Shown here: positions 10,971-21,032 of the stretch, piece after piece
Layout of the letters: each line of letters begins with the position of its first letter
Numbering within the stretch: position 1 is the stretch's first letter
Assembly: GCA_029204225.1 (NCBI GenBank)
Contig: CM055094.1
Coordinates: forward strand, 67,232,536 to 67,296,535
Origin: Diphasiastrum complanatum
Taxonomy: Eukaryota > Streptophyta > Lycopodiopsida > Lycopodiales > Lycopodiaceae
Direction of reading: 5' to 3'
DNA: 64,000 nucleotides
Translations under genes and position numbers: made by a program
The notes under the pieces: model-generated
The model's database searches: none
What the model was told of the DNA's origin: nothing
Seen by the model: the letters and a program-made list of their open reading frames with translations, nothing else

Positions 10971-11234
10971 TTAATTAAGATCAGTCACTCTTGTGGACAT
11001 TCCCCACACGTGTGAATTTTGGAAATTTTGTCTCATACACCTTGCAGCTTCCATTAGTGTACGATTCCTTCTTTCAGCTATTCCATTGTGCTGAGGTGTG
11101 TAAGATGCAATCTTCGTGTGCATAATACCTCGATAAGTACAGTAAGCTTTGAATTTTAAAGTTATCAAGATTGATGACAATTTTGTTTCCTTTTTCACCA
11201 ATAGGGCAAAAATGAACGTTTTTTTATTATACAT
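10971..11234 (-). pseudogene. copia integrase fragment
   Basis: The minus frame contains KFKAYCTYRGIMHTKIASYT, then PQHNGIAERRNRTLMEAARC. YTPQxNGxAERxNRTLxExARCM is the hallmark of the copia integrase core around the catalytic Glu. Only about 90 residues remain. It abuts the 3' LTR of copia B in the opposite orientation, so it belongs to a different, older element. The upstream part of the core (first catalytic Asp) is not readable in any frame. Confidence 0.75.
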
Positions 11235-11244
11235 AGTTGTTTAG

Positions 11245-12235
11245 CTCAAATCAGTTGAATCTATCCCTATTGGATTTTGAGGTACTAGGGATATTGTTAG
11301 ATTCGTTGAAAAGTCACATTCGTATCGACAAAAACCATACACTCGTCCTCTCTTTTTATGGCCAAGGTAATATTCGTCATTCAGCTTTTCCTACCAACCA
11401 ACATTGATTCTCAATGGTATATCCTCTCGGTAGTGTTTGAAAAATTCTCTTATAGATAAAGTGGGTTTAGGATCGATGACTTATTCACTTGAAAAGCTTT
11501 CTTCCATTCTCCAGATTCAGACAACGCCTTTGATTTTACTCACAACTATCTCTGAAATATCTAGATTCAATCTCGTTCATATGTTTATCTTCCTCCTACG
11601 ATAGTCCTGACTCCCATTGGGTATTCCCCTCAAAAGTGGTTTGGCATGTATAACAGGGCGTTTCTAAAATCCATAATCAAGGTCAACATTATAACTTAGG
11701 CTTCATCATAGAGTAGTTTTATAAAGCCATAGTCAAATGTACTCTCCCTCTAAGGGATGAGTCATATATTCTTTTATGTTAAAATATTGTGGTTTGGGAC
11801 CAATGTACTGCCTTTCGGCCCTAGTGTCATGGGCATGTCCATAAAACTGTCTGAATCTCCTAGGCTCGACATATGGTATTCGAAATAGTGGTTCAGTTCA
11901 GTCCATACAATAATTCTCCAGGTTCTCAATAAGACGATCAATTCATAGGTGATTCCCGCACATTCGACTAGAATTCAGTTGAAGTTTATGTGTTCGGCTA
12001 TTTTTCTCTCTGTGCTCAAAGGACCGGCGCACCTTGGGTGTTAGTCGTCTGGGTGTTCACCTCCCAAGGCTCATATATATCAACAGGTAACCTGGGCGGG
12101 GTGTACTATATGAGGGACCGTAGGTGCACTATTGGTTCTTTCCTAGCTCGGGAGGTCTGTTTCACCCTTTTCGACCATTAAGTTGTCTCTCTGTTTCAAG
12201 AGGATCGACAGTGAGTTACAATTACACACAAAAAT
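11245..12235 (-). pseudogene. unidentified decaying coding-like segment
   Basis: The base composition is less AT-rich than its flanks, especially 11,990-12,180. One minus frame is readable over about 600 bases (11,250-11,850) with only scattered stops, including SIREFFKHYREDIPLRINVG, EKLNDEYYLGHKKRGRVYGF and SFMDMPMTLG pieces. I do not recognise the protein. It could be an old retroelement, a viral relic or organelle-derived DNA; nothing seen separates these. A plus frame at 11,990-12,181 gives no known product. Confidence 0.3.
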
Positions 12236-12259
12236 ATTGCGTTCTTACGACAAACATAT

Positions 12260-14692
12260 GAGCACTACAATTGATTTTGATTCCAATGCTTCTCTTGCTT
12301 GCCAATGAGATTTTTCCATGCCCTGTGATGACCAGATACTTAAGCTCCCATATTCCTTTGCAAAATAAGTTGCATGATGAAGAAAGATGTGCTGCAAACA
12401 AGAGTTTTGATTAGTTACATCAGCAGAAAAAAATATAAGCATGAATGAGATTAGTACTAGATAATGAAATAGATTAGTACGATGTAATGTGTAACGTTGT
12501 CTTTTCCCCAACAATCATGTACAGATTTTACAAATGTGGTGCAATGATAGGTTTTTTTTCCTGATAGTACCTATGAGTTTGTCTAAGTTGTTCCACACTT
12601 GTCCCTTTTCCACTCAATTACTTACTTCCAGTATTCGTGTTACTTGAACAATTTCTTTTCAAATTTCGTATCTGACACTAGATTCTTTGCATGTGTGATT
12701 GGATAAGAATCTTCTTGCTTTAGCACCTCCAATTGATGGCTTATTAGGAATGTTTCCTTTTTTTATGGAGAGTCTTTTTTCAATAGTGACATTCCCTTTA
12801 TGTAGTCCTGCCTTTGATAGAACTATTTTCAGCCTCCTAATTGCTGCTTTAGCCACAAACTCCGGTTTATGATTCCATGCTAGGAGAATATGCAGGTAAA
12901 TAAGTTTCTCAATGATACAAACCTCAACATGCAATGTGCATATGTGAACATTTTTTAATGGAATTGGCATAACACTTTTCATATTTGAATCTTCTGCTTC
13001 TCGTGGTGGGCGAGTGTTTTTGATCGTTCCAAATTCATATTGTATCAATCCTTCATGCAATAAAGACATGGATGCTTTGATGTTGCCCCAGAAAGACATG
13101 GATGCTTTGATGTTGCCCCAAGAGAGACATTATACATACATCTTAATGTTTTCAAATCCCCTGCAAGGTGCCATTGAATTTAAAAACTTCCATGGTTTTC
13201 GACTATAAATTTCTCACCCTCCAAATGTCTCTTTATAATCTTGCCATAATTTGTTCGTGAAAATATCCATGAAAGTATTTTATGGTCCTCTTTCAAGACC
13301 TGTAGAGAAGCAAGTAATGCATGACATGTCAATAAAAAATGCAATGTATGCAATGTTAATAACAATACTTTAAAAGAAAATTGAAATGTATACCTGGAAT
13401 GCCGCCAACCACCATATGTGATTTTCCGATTGAACACTAAACGTTCGATCATCTATATCTGAAATTTTGTTCATCAAAGTGACACTCACTCATTCCAAAT
13501 TTTGACCTTTGATGATTTCGGATTCATCCAATTTTATTACAATAATGATCTTTCCATGTATCCGATGTTCGTCTAGTTTATAGAATCGAATAATGTATTT
13601 TAGAACATTTTCAATATCAAGGAAAATATTATTGCAATCGTTGTAATTGAGCTCACCATATTTTGATTTGTATAATTCAGTTATATGAAGTGGTTGGCCA
13701 ACTACTTTGAACATTCCGTCATTATAATAATTTCTTGCTAGTCTTACACAACATGGACGCGGAAGATAAGTTTTCTTCACCATCACTTGAGAAAAAACTT
13801 ATTTAACTATTCTAAACAAAGTAGAATAAGCATTTTTGCTAATTTCAGAAACATCACATGCACCCACTATCACATTTGATCCAAGTGTGATTGAACCTTA
13901 TTCAAACCAGTGTCTACAATTTCATTTTTCATTTTAACAAACCGAGTATTTTTCATCATTGCCTTTGCCGACTTTCTTGGTAGAAACATGGCCTAAATAT
14001 GATCCAATGCATGAATGATCTATTAAATAGTTCTTTGCCACCAAACATGATCTGCAACAAACATATAATACTCAAATTATGTTTAATAAATTAATAATCC
14101 ATGTTATCAATTTCAAATCAAACTTAAATAACAAATACAAATCAAATAAACGGTTTATAAGAAAACATACTTGAATACTCGCATTTTTTTTTTTCTGATT
14201 GCCGCTATGTGTAGATGAGTCATCAATTTTCTTCATTGGTACTCTCTTTCTTTTCCTTTTCATCATTGTCTTTTTGATAACTTTTATATCAACAACAGAT
14301 TTTTAACTCTCAGATCGCAACTTTTTCATGGATTCTAACATTTCTTGGTTTGATTCCCGAAGAGTATTGATTGTAGCATTCAACTCTGACATAGCATGCT
14401 TGAGTACATTGTTTTCAGCACTAGTGTGTTGCACATAATGAAGAAATTGTTGATTTGCACATTGCAATTATTGATTAGCATACTGCAATTGTGGATTAAG
14501 ACAAGATATGCTATGCATTCCAATATCACGCAACCTTTGACAATATCCAAGTAATCCGCTATTTCCTTCACATACAAATATGAGAAGATGAGTTACGGAC
14601 TTAAACTCCGGACACAAATTGGTAGCTGGATCATTAGGATAAATTGATCTATCCACCCACAAATCTATATTCATATGATTATTCATTCTCAA
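12260..14692 (-). pseudogene. family X repeat, long multi-exon copy, decayed
   Basis: Reading minus, the first exon runs about 14,692 to 14,172: MRMNNHMNIDLWVDRSIYPN, then a Gln/Asn-rich coiled-coil-like stretch, a basic KRKRKRVPMKK segment and donor gtatgt, with two in-frame TAA stops. The next exon (about 14,045-13,394) carries LPRPCCVRLARNYYNDGMFK, then YKLDEHRIHGKIIIVIKLDE and WWLAAFQ with donor gtatac. The exon from 13,299 carries VLKEDHKILSWIFSRTNYGK. Then come GDLKTLRCM and KHPCLYCMK, followed after a frameshift by VHICTLHVEVCIIEKLIYLH and, near 12,390-12,280, WSSQGMEKSHWQAREALE. Stops and shifts show it is dead. The overall plan resembles unclassified transposon proteins also known from animals and fungi (remembered, not searched). 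The catalytic chemistry is unknown. Confidence 0.6.
13063..13122 (+). repeat. 30-bp perfect tandem duplication inside family X
   Basis: The unit aaagacatggatgctttgat plus gttgccccag occurs twice in a row. On the minus strand it duplicates ten residues (GATSKHPCLS) in frame, just before the conserved YCMK. The short copy at 4.2 kb has a single unit, so this is a local slippage event. Confidence 0.85.
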
Positions 14693-17300
14693 TTCTCTAA
14701 CTATTGCAATTCTCTACAACTTTCGAATTTTTCTTAATAATTGGAGTGCATTCCATAGGAAGAGCAACATGCAAATGGAACATTGCCATTGTTGAAAGCT
14801 ACAATCCGCAAATGCTTCAAACTACAATAAGTCAACATGAATAGATCTAGCATACCTTACTTTTGTAATGTCTATGTCGTGTTGAGAAATTGTCCCACCT
14901 CATATTTCACTATAAGCATACAAAAATTTCAAAAGTTCTGCTACGCTCGCTTCAGTTTTTGTAGTGAGCACACAAAGATTTTCAGCTCGGAATTTTGAAA
15001 CGAGCATGCAGAGAAGTTACATCTCATGCTTAACTAACTAATGTCTGAAGTCAGCCATACCAGCTAAAGGTCGGGCAAGGCCGAAAACTTGAAAAACAGC
15101 GACATGAAATTATCGGTTTGCATTTTCTCTCTACGTAACCTCTCTCTAAAGCGAAATTTTTTAAAGGGCCCATTTTGAGCCCATATTTTTCCTAATGAAA
15201 GGTAGAGAGCCAGCTTGGAAATCAGGAAAATACACGCTTTAAGAGGGAGCTGGAGAAACATTAAGTTTCTACTTTAAAGCCTTAGTATTTTTCCTTGTCC
15301 TTGTAGACTGTTGCATATTTTAACTAGTTTCTACGCAGTCTACATATTTGAACTGTTTGTCGCACAGGTCACGTTTATCGCATTTTTTGCATTTTGATAA
15401 AAGGCGACAATAGGTCTAAAATGACCTAGGATTATGTTTCAACCAACCTTCGACTTTTTCGGCTTTTGTGCTAGATACTCAGAAGGCCGCAACTTCAGAG
15501 TATTTATATGCAATCCATGGTGAGGACGAACTATCGGGCATGGGTGGACTATCGGACCTCAACTACTCGGGCGTGCAGTTTTCAAACGATCAGGATCCAT
15601 TGCCGCCATGCAACGTTAACAAAAACGTATTTAAACAGATGTTTAGCTTAAATTTAGCTAATCAATCTTGTAATCTAATCCATCATGATATATGTATTAG
15701 ATCTGAGACAGAGATACACACACAAATATAGGGAATCATGAACGCAACACTTAGTGAGGTGCGTATCAAGGAAGTAAGACAGTTCTAGCAGTAGCTAGTT
15801 CCATTCATGAGAAGAGAATATCTCTCTCATGCTAATGCGCTGATCTGAGAAACAGACAACGCTCAAGAAAGAACTTCTAATGCACACTCGATTTTGATAA
15901 TATGGACGAGTTACATCTTCTCTGCTCAATGTGCAAACTCTGAATGTTGTGATGCTTGTTCAACTCTTCAATAGATATGTTTCCGCTGTCATTAGACATT
16001 ATCTGCTGTTTCGTAAACTCATTGTCAGATTAGCAAAAGCTATCTACAGTTCGGAGGTTGATTGATCACGACTTGAGGCAGTAGCTTATTCGACAGATCG
16101 GTTGCATCTGAGCATAATCTGGAATCATCGTCGCCTCGGGCAGACTCATGGAGTTCCCATGAATTGTTTCTGAGCCCTCGATCAGGCATTCCAACAAATC
16201 CTCGTTTATAGTAGCAGTTGAGTCTTGGAAAAGAATACCTGAAATCCCTTCACAAAGTTCAACCGACTTGGAAAAGGAGATAACTAACAAGAACCATCTT
16301 ATTGAATTTTGTAGCACAAATTTGTAAGTCAAGCTAAGCACGAGGCAGATAGAACCTCCAAATTCATACTCATCTAGTAGCTTTTGGTGAATAATAACAG
16401 CTCACCTACACAACCAACAAGATTCAACTTGTGTTTTCCTATTTCTTAGTTTACCAAACAACATCTAGATAAGCACATCAAGTAAATAGGAAGACACCGG
16501 CTTCAAATTTTGAAAGTATAGTCTCAATTGCCAACAAGTTAGCTCATGCATTTGCGAGAAAGTCTACGACGATGAAAGTCCTTAAGCTTTTGTAGGGTCA
16601 TTGATGGACCATAGGCTCCACTGTGAACTCAAGAAAGATTGCATGCTCAGCCATCAGTTCTCTAGGCATAAAAAAGGACATCTTCATTTTACAAATTTAT
16701 GATAAAAATTTATTTGTATTGGTAAAACTAGAGGTACCTGGTGTGCATTACTATAATTGCTGCAATAATTTCCCCTTCACCTTGCCCAACCTGCAAGCAA
16801 GCAAAACTCAAAAACAAAAAACTCAAACAAGATCAGAATGGAATTTCTTTTAAAACTGGCTATATTTGTGCCCGTAGGGCAAAAGGTGAGAACTAACCTC
16901 AGGTAGAAGCTCTATTATAGGAGTTCTTAAATTTATGGCTGATGCATGAATCACATCATATAATTAGAGGAAAAAGTTGCACTTTAGTGTTTAAGTAAAA
17001 AAAAAAAAATTTGTAGTACATAGCAAGTAGTTTACTATCTGATTTGCAGTTTATGAACTTTGGGATGAAATTCATCAAATAAGTAGGATTATTATCGATT
17101 TTTTTTTGGAAACTACAACAAGGATGATCTTAACAATGAGCATGATGCAATTGAACTAACAAATAATGGAAATGGGTGAGAAATGCCCCAAGATAGTGGG
17201 TCACAGCCCACGACAAAATCAACAATTTGGTTAGAGCCTACAACAATCTTATAGAGAGGTTAGTAGTTGATGGGAAAGTAAGATGCACTTTTCAAAACTG
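14693..17300. other. intergenic, no gene recognised
   Basis: Open frames at 15,468-15,731 (plus; GEDELSGMGGLSDLNYSG) and 16,066-16,341 (minus; SETIHGNSMSLPEATMIPDY) have fairly even amino-acid use and could be isolated exons or gene fragments, but match nothing I know. A run of A lies at 16,999-17,010 and a run of T near 17,100. No LTR, terminal inverted repeat or RNA gene was seen. Confidence 0.4.
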
Positions 17301-17745
17301 ATTATTAACTTTCAGGCCTTTCTTTTTCAACGGTGTGTAGGTGCCATCCAAGAGATCCTGCCCAAGCACTAGAATAGCTAACCCCATTATGATGTGACAG
17401 GTTCCAAGTACAAAAACTGCAATCCGCCAAGCAGTAAAATCATTTGCTCTGATATTTCTGATCACATCGTATAAATCAAAGGCATCACCAACTGGGTAAC
17501 TCCACCACACATATTTTCTCAACTCTCGTGTTGTTGGCCAAACCCACAATCTTGCTATTGAAACTGAGTGAATACAAAGGTAGCGAACGAGAATCCTATG
17601 CAGAAGCAGACGAAAATGAATCTTTTGGCTGTAGAGACCAGTGACATGCAAAAGAGAGTTAGAGCTGTGATCATGATAAGACAAGCACAACCATATATGG
17701 GGCCTACCAGATCACAAACAGATCCAATAACAAGCTTGGAGTTGC
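17300..17745 (-). pseudogene. NRT2: high-affinity nitrate transporter NRT2 fragment, frameshifted
   Basis: Minus-strand pieces in three frames follow the NRT2 (nitrate/nitrite porter, major facilitator) sequence in order: SKLVIGSVCDLVGPIYGCA, VSTAKRFIFVCFCIGFSFAT, FNSKIVGLAN, NMCGGVTQLVMPLIY, DVIRN...DFTAWRIAVFV, then HIIMGLAILVLGQDL and YTPLKKKGL. Intact NRT2 proteins have CDLxGPRYG, SFATFVxxQ, GxxGGGxTQLxMPLxYxxI, FTAWRIAFFxPG and LTLGQDLPDGN at these places. At least three frame changes separate the blocks, so it cannot encode a transporter. It covers only about 145 of some 500 residues (middle transmembrane helices into the central loop). No introns are evident within it, and no neighbouring part of the gene was found. 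Confidence 0.75.
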
Positions 17746-17862
17746 ATTCTTTTCTTGAAATTTATACATGTTCAAAGTCACAAAGATAAAAGCAAATGCT
17801 CATGCTGGCATGTTCAACAATAAATAAAATCAAAAGCTCATGCTCGCATGCTCACCGATGCC

Positions 17863-18049
17863 GATTCACGTGCAAATTAAATGAAATGTTTGCATGCGAG
17901 CCCTCCAACAATTTCCATACCTTAAAAATCTACCACCACCTTAAAAATTTAGACCATCACATAATGTATCCTTTAACGTTGACTTTCTTGGGGCTCCATT
18001 GACCAATTTCACCACATAGTATTGCCTTTGCAAGACAAGGCCAAAAACT
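17863..18049 (+). repeat. dispersed repeat copy 1 (about 185 bp)
   Basis: It shares most positions with 19,601-19,761, from 'gattcacgtgcaaattaa' through 'gctccattgaccaa' to 'caaggccaaaa'. Differences are scattered substitutions and small gaps, with the same orientation and about 1.73 kb between copies. Flanks are unrelated. It could be a pair of MITE or LTR remnants. Confidence 0.65.
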
Positions 18050-19600
18050 TAGAGCACCCTTCAACCTTTTAAAAATTTTCAAACTTGCATTTCAAAACAC
18101 GTCGTCTTAAATAAAATGGACCAATCACATGTCAAGATTCAAATGGGTTAATCATATTGTAGCCCTGTAACCAACCAAATGTGAAATGGGGGTGGTCCAT
18201 TGCCCTGGCCAAGATTCAAACAAGAACGATGTGGTTTTGTACCACAAAGACCTTGCCATGTCATAATATGAGAATAATAAGTTGAAAATAAAATTCAATA
18301 ATGTGTGAAAAAAAAATTTGTGCAATGAATTTATATTTTGATTTTGAAATATGTGCATGATCTTCATAAGTTTGTATTGTATAGTTAAAACTTTGATATT
18401 AGTTTGTTGGCAGTTTTGAATAAACATTTAAAAGTTACAACAAAATGATAAGATTTGTTGATGATTATAATTTTGTTGTATTAGACAACATAATTCACGA
18501 TTGATTATAGTGTGATTGTATATGTTTTTGTTCAGTATTTTTTTGTTCAGATTGTGTGTTTGATTTGCGTACATGTCCGCACTTGAAAGAAAATATTAGT
18601 TGGAACTTGCAACGATTTCACCGTCCATAATGCATTTTTATCGACAATCGATTCTGGCTTGTGATGATCAAAAGGTCTACGCTCAGGTCAGTAAGGTGCA
18701 CATCTATAGGCTGCAAAGATCAACATGTACATGCACTTGTGAGACAAAACTAATTTTCGAATGCAACGCTATAGCTAAGGTAAAAAAGACAACATACATT
18801 GAATATCCAGATAAAAAGCTCATGTTATGGCATATGCTTCCATATTAATTTCCAGATGCTACATATATAAGCCTGCTATCTTTGGTATGCCAATGTAGTC
18901 ATGACTATTGTTAATTCCTATATTTTGTTGTGTAGGAGAATCGGGGGGCCCAACTAGAAAGCCACGTCTCATATTGGACATCACCTGGAAGTTTGCTATC
19001 GCGTCTAAACACTGGCTTTGTGTTTGAAACCTCTGTAGAAGTATCTGTACGTGAGAAAACTTCAAGAAGTCACCAAAATTGATTTCTATGCTATGCCACG
19101 TAATCATATCACCATAAGAGTGAAGACACGCATCAGCTAGATTTCAAAATAAGTTCGGATTCTATGATATTCTCAGTAGCCAAAAAATCAATATGACTGG
19201 ATAGACACAATGGAGTGCAACAAAGTGACTAGCATTTAAAGAATAAAATAGTACAACATAGATCAAATCCCATGCAGTTGCGACCTAAAGCTCCGATCCA
19301 GTTCCTACAGCTGAGCCGACCTACAAGACATAATCGCATATCCACAGCTGAAGGCAAAATCCACACTACCACTCGATGTGTGGGCAAACCATATGGCAAA
19401 ATCCTCTGTCTTGCATCTATCAGGCATTGTCGTCTCACAACAAAACTTTGTTTCACCAGATTAGCCACCTGCTTCCTTATCATCCCCCTACTCAAACTAT
19501 ACTCTCTCTTCAAAATGATTGTGCGATTGCGCTTATGATAATCAATTCACAGAATTTCAATAGAATAGGCAGAGGCGTTGAATTACAATAAACCAACTGT
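18050..19600. other. between the two repeat copies; no gene recognised
   Basis: A minus open frame at 18,859-19,107 (GDMITWHSIEINFGDFLKF and more) reads like real protein but is unidentified. Other open frames have no coding signature. AT-rich spacer fills the rest. Confidence 0.3.
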
Positions 19601-19761
19601 TCAATTCACATGCAAATTAAGTGAAAATTTTGCATGTGAGCCCTAATAATGTCCATACCTTTAAAATTTAGACCACCACACAATTTATCCTTTAACATTA
19701 ACTGTTTTTGAAGCTCCATTGACCAACCTCACCACATAGTTTTGCAAGGCAAGGCCAAAAA
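19601..19761 (+). repeat. dispersed repeat copy 2 (about 160 bp)
   Basis: This is the partner of the repeat at 17,863-18,049; see that entry. The shared blocks include 'atgcaaattaa', 'tttgcatg(c/t)gagccct', 'aatttagacca', 'tatcctttaac' and 'caccacatagt'. No terminal inverted repeat or target duplication was visible at either copy. Confidence 0.65.
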
Positions 19762-20189
19762 TGGGTGTCAAGTGAAAGTGCCAGGCAAAGGGAATTGTTG
19801 GTAGTCTGAAACCACCCTTAGAAAGGCTATGCTTTTCATTAAATGAATACTACCCTTTAAAAAAGTTTAATTTAAAAAAAAAAATTATACTTGGGTTTTA
19901 TATTCGACTGGTATCACCCTTCCAATATCTAGGCCGGTTGATATTAGTCATCAATTTGTAAACATGATTATATTCATATTCGGCTAGTATCAAATTTTTT
20001 TAGAAAGTGTAATATCAAGTTGCTGCAAGACTCGACCGATGTTAAAAATATGAATGCCCACTTGACACTAAGCTTTTTGGATAAAGGACCAAAGGTTATT
20101 CATGTCAAAATATGCATTCTTTGCATTATTTGCCACGTGGCATCCTGCCACTTGGGAAAATCTCAATGGTTGATTGTAAACAGGTGGCA

Positions 20190-21032
20190 AATCTTTAAAT
20201 CCGACGGTTGGCGGGCTTTGAATTATTATACGGTGGAAATATATAGTTCGTTTCTCCCGCCGCCGGGAGGCTTGGCCCCGTTGCTTTGTTTGCGCGGGGA
20301 AAGGAAAGATCTCCCGCCTGATTGCCTGTCCCGCTCCCGCGCGCGATCCTGCTCCAGCAGGAGGGCTTGCTGCCTCGGCGTCGCCACATCTCTCCTCAAC
20401 CAATCTTCATCTCATCGCATTTTCTTGCTACTCTCGATTCACTATTCTCTTCGCAGGCCTTTTGCTCGCCTCCCTCTCTTCTTCTGCAGTTAAATCCTTC
20501 TATTGCCTCTGGCTGCCTCTTACTTAACTGCCCAAAAGCAATGGATCGATAGAGAATATGCCGCTGTTCAAATTTTGTAGTCATCCTTGCCCTCTGTCTG
20601 TCATAGTTTACAGCAATATGTATACGCTCTGATATATTCGAACAGAAATTGATTCACCATTGCAATCTCGTGCATTATAACAGAAATTGATTCACCATTA
20701 CATTCTTGTGACAAACTTTTGACAGGACGACAAGTAAAATTTGCAATCCCGTATTTTGCTTTCACTAATTACATAAAGTGAGGGAGTACTTATACCCTTC
20801 TTATACGGGATTGTCACAGACAGTGAAGATTTCCTCTCTAATGTAGTCGTCATTGCATGTCAATTATTTGTAAGGTGAAAAAAAGCTGAGGAGCGTGAAG
20901 CAGATGATACTTCCCTTTATTATGGTCAAATAATTGCGGATCTTGTATGTATGCATTTTGGATTGACTACACTTGAGCTGCTAGGCTGAAAATCTTTACC
21001 CAGGCAAAAGTAGAATTGTTACGAGGTTGAAC
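20190..21032 (+). promoter_or_regulatory. promoter / 5' UTR region of the ATXR5/6-like gene
   Basis: There is a sharp rise in G+C at 20,240-20,400, unlike all surrounding DNA, as is usual around plant transcription starts. On the minus strand 20,302-20,295 reads TTTCCCCG, which fits the relaxed E2F consensus WTTSSCSS; two further CCCGCC boxes lie near 20,257 and 20,311. Arabidopsis ATXR6 is an E2F-regulated S-phase gene, so such a site is plausible here. A CT-rich leader (20,390-20,510) follows. Short upstream ATGs (for example at 20,541) are closed at once. A 5' UTR intron ending at a cag before 21,033 is possible but unproven. Confidence 0.45.

Noticed and set aside
19229-19591. Overlapping open frames on both strands near 19.2-19.6 kb
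   Set aside because: Frames on opposite strands overlap almost fully and neither shows a motif or splice context.
20020-20584. Open frames on both strands over the GC-rich island, one of 157 codons
   Set aside because: Several frames are open because of GC content; the stretch is better explained as promoter and 5' UTR of the ATXR5/6-like gene.
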